Below, piece after piece: positions 55,869-64,000 of a stretch of DNA of 64,000 nt. How positions within the stretch are numbered: position 1 is the first letter of the stretch; the number at the start of each line of letters is the position of its first letter. This stretch comes from Anaplasmataceae bacterium AB001_6 (GTDB lineage Bacteria > Pseudomonadota > Alphaproteobacteria > Rickettsiales > Anaplasmataceae), in assembly GCA_020002265.1 (NCBI GenBank), contig CP048228.1, positions 186,001-250,000 on the forward strand. The letters are read 5' to 3'. The notes under the pieces were generated by a model. The model ran no database searches and had not been told where the DNA came from. It saw only the letters and a program-made list of their open reading frames with translations. The translations under genes were made by a program, and so were the position numbers.

Positions 55869-58514
55869 TTATGCAGCTTGTGGTGTAACATTCTGTAATT
55901 TATTCTGTGAAACAAAATTAAAAATGTTATTATTATCAAAATAAACTTTTGGTTTCCATACTGAACCCTTCATGTACATGTTAACAGACATTGTATCAGA
56001 TTTTAAAGCTGGAGTTTGAAAAGATAATATGCTTAATGCATTTATGTCAAAATTAAGAATAGACATATTGGAGGCAAATTTACCAGCTGCATATTTCGTT
56101 AAAAATGTTCCTTCAGATCTCAATAATCCTTTGTTAATCTTGTGAGACGAATAAAGCTGTCTAATGTGTGTGTTATTATTAAATATACTTATCTGTAATA
56201 TTCCCTCTAGCTCATTTTGTGTTTTGATTTTAGGGACGTCACGCACAATCTGATTAATATCAAAATTTTTTATATTTATGCTAGTAGCTAACAACCTAAC
56301 TTCTCCTTTTAGGTTTTTTATTATGTTATACATATTTATTCCCTTTGAAGATAAGTTTCCTGAGATATTGCATAAGCCTTCATCTATATCTTGGATACTA
56401 AAAACATTATTCATGAATTTAGCCATAGTAATGTTTTGTAGCAAAAATGATGTAGAAAAGGAAAATATTTTATCTTTTATAGATAAAATACCAGAGAAAT
56501 ATAACGAACCATTAGCAATTTTTTGAGGTGATGTTTGTTGCGCAGAAGCATTTATATTATCGTCATTCAATGTTTTAGGTGCTACAACTTTATTAGTAAA
56601 TTCTTTACCACTACCAGTTATTTGAAATGTACCACTACCAGAATCTTTGATATTTATCATGATATTTGCTTTCTTTAATAATTCTACCTCGTTATTATTA
56701 AGGTTTTCAATATGGTAATTTAGTGTTATAGCAGGGTAGATGCTGTTGTCTGTTATGCCGTATTTATCGCTGAAGAATTGTTTAGTATTCCACATAATTT
56801 TATCTTCATTTGCTGTGTCAATATTACGAATAAAATGAGGCACCGTGAAATCTGAAATGTTAATATAATTAGATTGGAAATTAATATTGAATTCCGGATT
56901 TAAATAATGAAATTTGATCAAAATGCTGCCTTTTATATCATTCTTTTCAGATTGATAGTTAATATCTCTAATTAATATCCCGTCTTCTGTACTTTTTACG
57001 TCAAACATTAGTTTTTCTATTAATGTTCCACTTGGCATTGATAGATTTTTAAAATCTACATCAATTTTCATATCGAGATTGCTTGCATTATATTTTAAGT
57101 AGTTGAATATAGAAGTTCCTTTTAATACCTTCTGGAATTTTAAGTTATGAAGGGTTATTTTTCCTGCAATTATACTGTGATCTGTAACTTCTTTTATATT
57201 TCCACTAACATATAAATTAGATTGACCAATGTTGCCTCCTATATAGGGTATTATTGTCATTCTATCTGAAAGTAGTGATTTCATTTCTATATTTACTGAA
57301 TCATTGTAGGATGCATCACATTCTATGCCTAATAAATCGCATAGACCTTTTGAAGTTTTACCATATATCTTAGTATCTAATGTACTATATTGCTTATTAT
57401 TCATCTCTTCAATTCCAGAATTTATTAATATGTTAAGATTTTTCATCAAATCTGTTTTAATAAGCAGTGACCTTAATCTTGTATCTTGTATGTTAAATTG
57501 AAAATATGTTGAATTTTGAACATTATTTATATTATCAATCGAAAATAAAATATTTGTATTTATCTTAGTATCAAATTCATGATTGAATAAAGTCTTTATT
57601 AATGACAGTATTGGTAGTACATTAATGCTGTTTTCATTTTCTTCATCAGTTATTATTTTATTACATGATATGTTCTTGATATTTGGATTTTGATTTGATA
57701 ACGTGACATCTAAAACATCAGATTGTATCAAAAAATTTTCAATGTCATTGCTTTCTTTATTGAAAATAATATCGATTTTAAAATTGCTATCTTCTTCTTT
57801 TATTCTTAAAAAATTACTTGATAAATCATTAATTAAATAACCAATATTACGCCCTTCTCCTTTAAGATAGAGTTGTGTTTCATCCGAGAATATTTCTACC
57901 TTAGTATTGTCTGATTTCAATAATATTTTATGCTCGTTTAATTTGTTATCACCTGAGGTAGTAGATTTTTTAGTATAGGATATATTATATATAATATCCG
58001 ATCTACGTCCTTCAATATCAGTATGAAGTATTAGTTCATTCTTATCAATTACAATCGATCCTTTTTTTATACTTAGTTTATCTACTATACTTAAGTTAGT
58101 GTGGATGTTTGAATCCAATATTAATATTTTAGTTACATCTAGAGTTTCTTTAATCTGACCAAAAATCTTTTCAATTACAAGGACATTTCCACTCATACCT
58201 CGAAATGTTATCTCTTTAGATTTTGCAGAAAATATTAAGCGATTTTTGAGAGAAGAGGTTAATATAATTTCTCTGATGGTTATTAATTGCTCTTCATCAT
58301 CTATAAAGGATATATTAGAAATTGTTATTTCATTTGCTGCATGACTCTTTACACTTAAAAATTTTATATTATACTGCTTTTGCGCTTCTTCTAATTTCTT
58401 CTCCATAACCTTTGCAAAGTGCTTTTCATAGAAAAGTATATTAAAAACAGAATAAAATACTATAATTAATAAGAATATTTTAGCTATTCCTTTTAACATA
58501 AATACTAATAACAA
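55869..58514 (-). CDS. AsmA-like envelope protein
   Basis: 881 residues: a single N-terminal membrane helix (about 7-28), then a long, beta-rich periplasmic part without cysteine clusters. The plan (N-terminal anchor, repetitive beta strands, a C-terminal block with SNMSILNFDINALSILS followed by a hydrophilic tail) matches AsmA/YhdP-type proteins, thought to help move phospholipids between membranes. Primary identity is low. It is immediately upstream of lnt, which suggests a shared envelope role. Confidence 0.68.
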   Translation of the reverse strand: MLLVFMLKGIAKIFLLIIVFYSVFNILFYEKHFAKVMEKKLEEAQKQYNIKFLSVKSHAANEITISNISFIDDEEQLITIREIILTSSLKNRLIFSAKSKEITFRGMSGNVLVIEKIFGQIKETLDVTKILILDSNIHTNLSIVDKLSIKKGSIVIDKNELILHTDIEGRRSDIIYNISYTKKSTTSGDNKLNEHKILLKSDNTKVEIFSDETQLYLKGEGRNIGYLINDLSSNFLRIKEEDSNFKIDIIFNKESNDIENFLIQSDVLDVTLSNQNPNIKNISCNKIITDEENENSINVLPILSLIKTLFNHEFDTKINTNILFSIDNINNVQNSTYFQFNIQDTRLRSLLIKTDLMKNLNILINSGIEEMNNKQYSTLDTKIYGKTSKGLCDLLGIECDASYNDSVNIEMKSLLSDRMTIIPYIGGNIGQSNLYVSGNIKEVTDHSIIAGKITLHNLKFQKVLKGTSIFNYLKYNASNLDMKIDVDFKNLSMPSGTLIEKLMFDVKSTEDGILIRDINYQSEKNDIKGSILIKFHYLNPEFNINFQSNYINISDFTVPHFIRNIDTANEDKIMWNTKQFFSDKYGITDNSIYPAITLNYHIENLNNNEVELLKKANIMINIKDSGSGTFQITGSGKEFTNKVVAPKTLNDDNINASAQQTSPQKIANGSLYFSGILSIKDKIFSFSTSFLLQNITMAKFMNNVFSIQDIDEGLCNISGNLSSKGINMYNIIKNLKGEVRLLATSINIKNFDINQIVRDVPKIKTQNELEGILQISIFNNNTHIRQLYSSHKINKGLLRSEGTFLTKYAAGKFASNMSILNFDINALSILSFQTPALKSDTMSVNMYMKGSVWKPKVYFDNNNIFNFVSQNKLQNVTPQAA

Positions 58515-58616
58515 ATTCTTATGAAGATTGTAATGCTACAACAGTAAGGAAAAAATTACCTAGTTATAGTCTAAATACAGCTTAATTTGTAATAATGCTG
58601 AAATTGCTCTTAATTT

Positions 58617-59903
58617 TTATCTAAAAATTGTATCTTTACGCTCAGAACCAGTAGAGATAATAATAACTTTAATTTTTAATAGCTTTTCTATAGTTTCAAT
58701 ATAACTCTTTGCATTTTCTGGTAATAGATCAAAATCTGTTACTTTTTCTGTTTTTGCTTGGTTATGCCATCCAGGTAATGTAATATAATTCGGTTCTACT
58801 TTATTACAGTCTATTGTACTTGATGCAATATCGTATTCAGTGCCGTTCAATGAATACGATGTACATATTTTTATTTCATCAAAACTGTCAAGTACATCTA
58901 ACTTAGTTAAAATTAAAGCGTCGATTTTAGAGATCTTTAAAGTCATTCTCAGTAATGGAATGTCAAGCCAACCACATCTTCTATCTCTGCTGCTAACAGT
59001 ACCTTTCTCTTTTCCTATGATTCTTAAACTATCTCCAAGGGAATTCTGTTGACCTGTAGGGAATGGTCCTTCTCCTACACGCGTTGTATAAGATTTTATA
59101 ACCCCAAGCGCTTTATATGATGTATTTATTCCAGTACCTGTAATTACTTGTGGTACAATAGTGTTGCTAGAAGTAACAAATGGATAGGTGCCAAAATCAA
59201 GATCAAGCATTATTCCCTGTGCACCTTCAAACATTATTTTTTTATCTTCTATTTTTGACAATATTGTTATATTATCTTTGATGTAAGGTAACAGTTCATC
59301 TTTGACATTTAATAGCTCTTCTAGAATTTCTTCATATGTTTTATAAGAGTCTACACCATATCCTTTTTTAATTAACGTGTGATGCTTTATTAAGGCGTTT
59401 ATTTTTTCTTTCAAACTATCTACATTAAGCAGATCGCACAGCCTAATTCCTCTTCGAGCTACCTTATCTTCATAACAAGGGCCAATGCCCATTTTAGTGG
59501 TGCCTATATTTTTTACCTTGTCGTATATGGAGTCTAATTCTCTGTGAGAGCTAGTGATAATATGACAATTACTATTAATCATCAAGCGACTGGAATCTAC
59601 AGAAATTCCAGATTCTTTCAAATATTTTATTTCCTTTAATAGCTTCCATGGATCTAAAACTACCCCATTTCCTATTACAGCAACTACGTTATCTCTTAAG
59701 ATCCCAGAGGGTAAGATACTAAGTGCAAATGTCTGTTCATTTATGACAATTGTATGGCCCGCATTATTTCCACCTTGAAATCTAGCTACCACATCATAAT
59801 GTTGAGATAAATAATCTACTATTTTTCCTTTACCTTCGTCACCCCATTGTAAGCCAATAACAGCAACATTGTGCTTTAAATTATCCACTAAAGTCAAAAC
59901 CAA
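58617..59903 (-). CDS. purA: Adenylosuccinate synthetase
   Basis: GTP-dependent first step from IMP to AMP. 428 residues. GLQWGDEGKGKIVD (about 17-30), GNNAGHTIV, TTKMGIGPCYEDK and STGSERKDTI are intact. No ATG is available at the start: the frame opens with TTG at 59903, supported by an AGAGG 6 bp upstream. A GTG five codons later is possible. It follows rpoZ by 36 bp. Rickettsia lack purA. Confidence 0.97.
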   Translation of the reverse strand: MVLTLVDNLKHNVAVIGLQWGDEGKGKIVDYLSQHYDVVARFQGGNNAGHTIVINEQTFALSILPSGILRDNVVAVIGNGVVLDPWKLLKEIKYLKESGISVDSSRLMINSNCHIITSSHRELDSIYDKVKNIGTTKMGIGPCYEDKVARRGIRLCDLLNVDSLKEKINALIKHHTLIKKGYGVDSYKTYEEILEELLNVKDELLPYIKDNITILSKIEDKKIMFEGAQGIMLDLDFGTYPFVTSSNTIVPQVITGTGINTSYKALGVIKSYTTRVGEGPFPTGQQNSLGDSLRIIGKEKGTVSSRDRRCGWLDIPLLRMTLKISKIDALILTKLDVLDSFDEIKICTSYSLNGTEYDIASSTIDCNKVEPNYITLPGWHNQAKTEKVTDFDLLPENAKSYIETIEKLLKIKVIIISTGSERKDTIFR

Positions 59904-59939
59904 AAAACCTCTTAAAAGAACCTAATTATTTTTTGAGAA

Positions 59940-60413
59940 TTAATCTTCTGTATCAGGTTTTATTGTGTCAAGGCTGGAAAGAAATTGCTCCACTTCATCA
60001 TCAGAAACAGTTTGAAATGATATGTCGGGACTCTTACCTTTCGACATTTTGTTATCACCCAAAGGTTGGGAAGTAGTAATGTTGGAATCTGATTTTGCAT
60101 CGTTGGAAAAATTAGCATTCAAAGCATCTATTTCATCATCTTTCTTCAGGAAATTTGGGTTAATATCAGGGGTATTATTTGATGACCCCATTTCTGAAAC
60201 TCCTTTATTTACTTTCCTGATTACCATCTTCATGAGATAATCAGAATCAATCATACCACATTCCGCTTCTCTTAGTGCGACTAATACATTTTTTTCATCT
60301 TTATTTTTTTTCTCCACTAAGGGGTCAGACCCTGAATCTAATTCGTGCACCCTCTGTGATACCAAAACCGATGTCATAAAGTCTCCAAATCTGGAATCAA
60401 GATTATCTCTCAT
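59940..60413 (-). CDS. rpoZ: RNA polymerase omega subunit with long C-terminal tail
   Basis: Small subunit that helps assemble RNA polymerase. The N-terminal 65 residues match omega: DSRFGDFMTSVLVSQRVHEL, then SGSDPLVEKK and VLVALREAECGMID. The remaining roughly 90 residues are Ser/Asn/Asp-rich, acidic and probably disordered (ends DEVEQFLSSLDTIKPDTED). Omega is usually 65-130 residues, so 157 is long. Upstream of purA on the same strand. Confidence 0.88.
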   Translation of the reverse strand: MRDNLDSRFGDFMTSVLVSQRVHELDSGSDPLVEKKNKDEKNVLVALREAECGMIDSDYLMKMVIRKVNKGVSEMGSSNNTPDINPNFLKKDDEIDALNANFSNDAKSDSNITTSQPLGDNKMSKGKSPDISFQTVSDDEVEQFLSSLDTIKPDTED

Positions 60414-60493
60414 ATCAGAATACTGCTATAAATAAACTACATGAAATACTACAACTAATCACGATATATTTCAACCGTAAAGAATTTAACTTT

Positions 60494-60817
60494 CTATTCT
60501 TCTGGAAGTTCTGCTTTGAAAGATATCTTAAAACCTAACAATATTAAAAACCTAATTAAACGTTCTAGCGAAAAACCATCAGTTCTACAATGTTTTATCT
60601 GTGAAATCTTTGGTTGATCAACTTCAAGTAATCTTGCAGTATACGATTGACTCCAATTATTTTTTTCGATTAATTTTGATATAGTGCGTATTATCGACAT
60701 CTTGATCTTTTGAAGATCATTGATATCTTCAACATTGTATACGCTGAGTTTGTTTTTACTGATGACACCCCTGCCTGTCGTATTACGTAAGGCTATTTCA
60801 TCCATCTTTTCTTTCAT
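60494..60817 (-). CDS. XRE/HigA-like helix-turn-helix protein (orphan antitoxin type)
   Basis: 107 residues, one helix-turn-helix in the C-terminal half (IEKNNWSQSYTARLLEVDQP, then KISQIKHCRTDGFSLERL). This matches the small XRE antitoxin-like family often paired with HigB/RelE toxins. No toxin-sized ORF is visible on either side, so it looks like an orphan regulator. The ATG follows a GGAGGAGAGG stretch. Upstream of rpoZ by 80 bp. Confidence 0.78.
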   Translation of the reverse strand: MKEKMDEIALRNTTGRGVISKNKLSVYNVEDINDLQKIKMSIIRTISKLIEKNNWSQSYTARLLEVDQPKISQIKHCRTDGFSLERLIRFLILLGFKISFKAELPEE

Positions 60818-61247
60818 TCCTCTCCTCCATAAAGAGAATTAACATTCAACCTTTCCTAAGAGCCTTCTTCAAAAAAAATCTAGCGCCATACAGAAAGTAT
60901 TAGCGCGTCTGTTTATATGTGCTTACCAAATACACCTTCTCATTTAATTTGGTGCAAACGTATTCATTCAGGGAAAACGATATACATATCATAAATATTG
61001 TCAAGTTATAAAGGAAATTTCCCCCTAAATGTCATTCTAACATAAGAACGCGGATATAAAAAACGCAAACTAACACTTCTATTCTAATAAAGACTGCTAC
61101 GATATACCAAAAAGTATCTTATGTTAATACTTTTACGTTATTTTCTATAATTACGCAAGAAATTATGTGAGAAATAATCTTTTCATTATATACTTCTGCC
61201 AATATCTATCTACTCATTGTAAATGGTGAAAATTAATAAGGAATTAA
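60818..61247. other. 430-bp gap without a recognisable gene
   Basis: The longest gap in the window outside the T4SS cluster. It contains a TAGCGC direct repeat (about 60880-60905), an ACCAAAT/ATTTGGT hairpin (60925-60953) and the terminator-like hairpin at 61110-61134. Six-frame reading gives only peptides under 30 residues without ribosome-binding sites. It does not look like a tRNA. A small RNA or decayed gene is possible but unsupported. Confidence 0.4.
61110..61134 (-). terminator. Terminator-like hairpin downstream of the SDR gene
   Basis: AAAAGTAT and ATACTTTT pair over 8 bp around a 9-nt loop; on the minus strand a five-T run follows. It lies about 115 bp past the stop of the short-chain dehydrogenase gene. 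Confidence 0.45.
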
Positions 61248-61973
61248 TTAATATTGAGCATTGTGTTCTGCGCCAGTGATTTGACAACTGCTTGAGCTCA
61301 ATTTTACAAAAACATCAGTTATCTTATCCACATCTGGTAAATTATCTGTGGGCTTGCCTGGATAATTTCTACTATAAGCCAAAGATTTTATTATTCCTGG
61401 ATTGATAATATTTGCTTTGATATTAGATTGCAAATTTTCCCTCGCATATACCTTCACTAACTTAACAAGAGAATCTTCTACAATATTATAAAGTGACCAA
61501 AAAGATGATATATTATTTTCATCAATTAAACCCGATCTAGCCAAAATAAGGCGGCCATTCTCCGATCTCTTGAGCAATTTGTCAAAAGTCTTGATTAGTA
61601 ACCAATTTAAAGTAACAGCATGAAATAAATTATCTTGAAAGCTTTTATATGAATGATCTATTGTTAAACAAAGTTGTTCTTTGATGTCAAACCCAAGAAC
61701 CAGAACATCTAATACATTAAATTTCCCTTCAATAGAATTACATAAGCTATCTAATAACGCTACACAGCTATCTTGTGTTTCTGTTTCATCTTGCATAAAT
61801 GGCACAAGAGTAGTTGCATGCCCCAAAGACTGTATTTCATCATCAGTCTGCTCAAGAAGTGATAAATCTCTATGCAATATTATAACATTGTACTTTTCAT
61901 GAGCATATCTTTTTGAGATTGCTTTTGTTAATTCTGGTGATTGTACTGCAATCAACGCTACTTTCCTCTTCAT
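61248..61973 (-). CDS. Short-chain dehydrogenase-like protein with lost catalytic motifs
   Basis: 241 residues with the SDR layout: a first beta-alpha unit (RKVALIAVQSPELTKAISKR), a LDVLVLGFD strand in the NNAG position, a YNIVE segment where the catalytic YxxxK should be, and the late INPGIIKS. The glycine-rich TGxxxGIG reads AVQSPELT, NNAG reads LGFD, and the catalytic lysine reads Glu. Coenzyme binding and catalysis are therefore probably lost. It may be a structural or regulatory protein. It is 24 bp downstream of hisS. Confidence 0.75.
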   Translation of the reverse strand: MKRKVALIAVQSPELTKAISKRYAHEKYNVIILHRDLSLLEQTDDEIQSLGHATTLVPFMQDETETQDSCVALLDSLCNSIEGKFNVLDVLVLGFDIKEQLCLTIDHSYKSFQDNLFHAVTLNWLLIKTFDKLLKRSENGRLILARSGLIDENNISSFWSLYNIVEDSLVKLVKVYARENLQSNIKANIINPGIIKSLAYSRNYPGKPTDNLPDVDKITDVFVKLSSSSCQITGAEHNAQY

Positions 61974-61997
61974 ACGTAATACCTATCAAAATAATTG

Positions 61998-63257
61998 TTA
62001 ATCTATTAATGATTTTATTTTTTCTTCTATATTTTTATCAACATACAATAATTCTTCCATACCTTTTGCAACATTTCTTAGTGTGATATGATTGCTTCTA
62101 TAATACTCTTCGGAATTTATTATTATAAAATACGCTACATTTTTTGATTTTGCCATTTTCTTACGAAAATTTTCTGCGTATGGTATTATAGCTACCAATC
62201 CGCTTTGACGCAATTTTTTTGCAATCTGAAACGCAACTAAATTTAACTGCATTTCGTTTGAACTTGTAATTATAGCTATTTCGTGTTCTTTTTGTGTTGG
62301 TAATGTCAATAAATCGGCTATTCTCTCTATTCCTCCTGCAAAACCTACAGCAGGGGTATCATCTCCTCCCATGATTTTTATTAGATTATCATAGCGACCA
62401 CCTGCAATAATGGTATTCTGAGATGCATTGTTCCTATCTTTCGATTTTATCTCAAATACAGTATGAGTATAATAATCCATCCCTCTCACTAATTTTGGGT
62501 TTAAAACATATTTTATTTTTAGTTTATCTAAGTAATCTTTTATTGTTTCAAATCTTTCTAAACTCTCTGGATCATAATAATCTTTAATATTAGGACAATC
62601 TTTTACAACAGATATATCTTCTATCTTTTTAGAATCCAATATTCTTAAGGGGTTTATATGAATCTTTCTTTGACTGTCACTAGAAAGAGATTGCTTATTT
62701 GCTTCAAAAAAATCTATTAATTGTTGTCTATAATCTGTTCTACTTTTTGTATTTCCCAATGAATTTATTTCAAGAACACTATTTTCTGTTATTTTCAAAC
62801 TGTCCGATATATTCTGTGCTAAGCATATCATCTCTACATCTGCCAATAATGATTTTGATCCAATTATTTCCAGATTAAATTGATGAAATTGCCTGAAGCG
62901 TCCTTTTTGAGGCCTCTCATAGCGAAATAATGGTCCATGAGAAAATAATTTGATAGGCTGTGGATCACTCTGTAATTGATTAATAAAAAAACGTGCAATA
63001 CCAGCTGTGAATTCAGGCCTTAATGTCAACGAATTTTCACTCTTATCTTTAAAAGTATACATCTCTTTGTTAACAATATCAGACAAATCACCCAAGGTTC
63101 TATCGAATGTTGAAGTATGTTCTAATATAGGAGTTGTAGCCTTTTGAAAACCATATGTTTTAGATAAATTATTTACAACATCTACGATATAGTCGTATTT
63201 ATATTGATCATTATTATATAAATCAGACATCCCCTTCACAGATGGCAGCTTTTTCAT
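61998..63257 (-). CDS. hisS: Histidyl-tRNA synthetase
   Basis: Class II synthetase. 419 residues. Motif 2 appears in FSHGPLFRYERPQKGRFRQF (about 104-123). The HisRS-specific blocks LVRGMDYYTHTVFE and AGGRYDNLIKIMGG are present, with the anticodon-binding domain after about 325. It begins 1 bp after bolA ends. Confidence 0.97.
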   Translation of the reverse strand: MKKLPSVKGMSDLYNNDQYKYDYIVDVVNNLSKTYGFQKATTPILEHTSTFDRTLGDLSDIVNKEMYTFKDKSENSLTLRPEFTAGIARFFINQLQSDPQPIKLFSHGPLFRYERPQKGRFRQFHQFNLEIIGSKSLLADVEMICLAQNISDSLKITENSVLEINSLGNTKSRTDYRQQLIDFFEANKQSLSSDSQRKIHINPLRILDSKKIEDISVVKDCPNIKDYYDPESLERFETIKDYLDKLKIKYVLNPKLVRGMDYYTHTVFEIKSKDRNNASQNTIIAGGRYDNLIKIMGGDDTPAVGFAGGIERIADLLTLPTQKEHEIAIITSSNEMQLNLVAFQIAKKLRQSGLVAIIPYAENFRKKMAKSKNVAYFIIINSEEYYRSNHITLRNVAKGMEELLYVDKNIEEKIKSLID

Positions 63258-63258
63258 T

Positions 63259-63582
63259 CTATTTAACAGTGTCTTCTTCTACATTATTATTTCTTACTTT
63301 ATCAAATTCCTTTTTTGTGCAAATAGTAAGAGATAATGCATGTATTTTGTTTGCTAAAAGCTCTTCTTTAAAGAGAGATAAGACAGCTTTATGCCTTTGT
63401 ATCCTTGTTTTTCCTAGAAAATAGTCAGAAGCTAGAGTAACATGAAAATGTGAATTTTTAGAAGCGCCTTCATGTCCAGCATGGCTTTCTGAAAAATTAA
63501 CAACATTGATATAATCTATATCTTCTATCTTTTGAGATATTCTATTCTTTATTTCTTGCTCGTTCATTTGAATATTGTCCAT
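63259..63582 (-). CDS. BolA-family protein
   Basis: 107 residues with the BolA fold: an N-terminal helix, the SESHAGHEGASKNSHFHVTL segment (conserved H and S), GKTRIQRHKAVLSLF, and the C-terminal HALSLTICTKKEF. BolA proteins partner with monothiol glutaredoxins in iron-sulfur trafficking. No glutaredoxin is next to it. Just upstream of hisS. Confidence 0.93.
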   Translation of the reverse strand: MDNIQMNEQEIKNRISQKIEDIDYINVVNFSESHAGHEGASKNSHFHVTLASDYFLGKTRIQRHKAVLSLFKEELLANKIHALSLTICTKKEFDKVRNNNVEEDTVK

Positions 63583-63628
63583 AAATTAAGGTAAGTGTAT
63601 CAACTAAAAAATGATTATGCTATCATTC

Positions 63629-63658
63629 ATAATAATATATATGACAATTTTTTATCAA
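63629..63658 (-). promoter_or_regulatory. Candidate promoter for bolA-hisS
   Basis: On the minus strand TTGATA and TATTAT with an 18-bp spacer, about 47 bp upstream of the bolA ATG. It overlaps the end of the MFS gene. Confidence 0.3.
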
Positions 63659-64000
63659 TCCTTTGGCAAAGGATTGTGAAAACCTTCTTTCAAATATGAA
63701 ACACAGATTATTCCTATGACAGCAATAATAGACATATAGATCACAATTCCCTGATAATTCAATATCTCTATTATCAAAGGAGTCATGCCTCCTACAGCAG
63801 CTGATAAATTCCGTGCTAAGGCGAATGTTGTAAATCTACATTCAAATGGTAAATTCTCAAGCAAAAAAGCATTCATAGGACCAAGATTACTAGAGATAAT
63901 TATTACTATTACTGTCATCGCTAGAATGATTAATAGTGGATTATCATTTTGCAGAAAATATAACATCACACTGGATAAAAAGAGTAAAGAATACATGCCA
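63655..64000 (-). CDS. MFS transporter, C-terminal part (runs off the window)
   Basis: The last 113 or more residues of a major facilitator transporter; the 5' end lies beyond base 64000. Three to four membrane helices are visible. The segment NLPFECRFTTFALARNLSAAVGG resembles the MHS/ProP group (E.fPtrvRytg.....gyn.g.aifGG). That group is expanded in Rickettsiales, where members import metabolites or osmolytes. The substrate cannot be read from this fragment. Confidence 0.8.
   Translation of the reverse strand, partial: GMYSLLFLSSVMLYFLQNDNPLLIILAMTVIVIIISSNLGPMNAFLLENLPFECRFTTFALARNLSAAVGGMTPLIIEILNYQGIVIYMSIIAVIGIICVSYLKEGFHNPLPKD

Overview
The window is AT-rich, gene-dense bacterial DNA with short intergenic gaps and no rRNA, tRNA or CRISPR array that I could recognise. 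Gene content points to an intracellular alphaproteobacterium of the order Rickettsiales. It has a bc1 complex, TCA enzymes, ATP synthase genes scattered in pairs (atpHA and atpDC about 40 kb apart), several VirB2 pilin paralogues beside a second, degenerate VirB4, and an EcxR/Tr1-like XRE regulator. A fliL-fliM-DUF6468 cluster says the lineage has, or recently had, flagella. That fits the Midichloriaceae or related flagellate Rickettsiales better than Rickettsia or Anaplasmataceae. ribB, prs and purA indicate more biosynthesis than Rickettsia keeps. The family placement is inference.

0-9.5 kb: lipoprotein signal peptidase (lspA), DNA translocase ftsK, ATP synthase atpA/atpH, a LolC/E permease, a degenerate EAL-domain protein and an MrpD/NuoM-like transporter subunit. 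9.5-20 kb: petABC (bc1 complex), an alpha/beta hydrolase, aconitase, a 50-residue small ORF, dsbB, coq7, an MreD-like protein, a coiled-coil membrane protein and citrate synthase. 20-31 kb: two unknown proteins that may be related, a membrane J-protein, nfu, prs, pccA, aspS, the flagellar trio, ribB and rplU-rpmA.

31-44 kb is the accessory core of the window. It holds three virB2 pilin genes (two of them near-identical over about 270 bp), an RlpA-type peptidoglycan lytic transglycosylase, a VirB4-family ATPase whose Walker A lysine is arginine, and two giant cysteine-rich secreted proteins (1094 and 1535 residues). The giants share several collinear motifs and so look like divergent paralogues. 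One carries a glycine-rich beta domain that appears split by a CX3C-repeat insertion. The other has four CX6C helical motifs. This looks like a type IV secretion or pilus surface module and is the best candidate for something undescribed.

44-64 kb is mostly housekeeping: atpDC, a transaldolase-family aldolase, an XRE regulator, mdh, ppdK, addB, trmI, lnt, an AsmA-like protein, purA, rpoZ, an antitoxin-like XRE protein, a degenerate short-chain dehydrogenase, hisS, bolA and the 3' part of an MFS transporter cut by the window edge. lspA, the LolC/E permease and lnt cover lipoprotein maturation and export. gltA, acnA, mdh, petABC, atpHA and atpDC cover respiration. dsbB may supply disulfides to the cysteine-rich secreted proteins.
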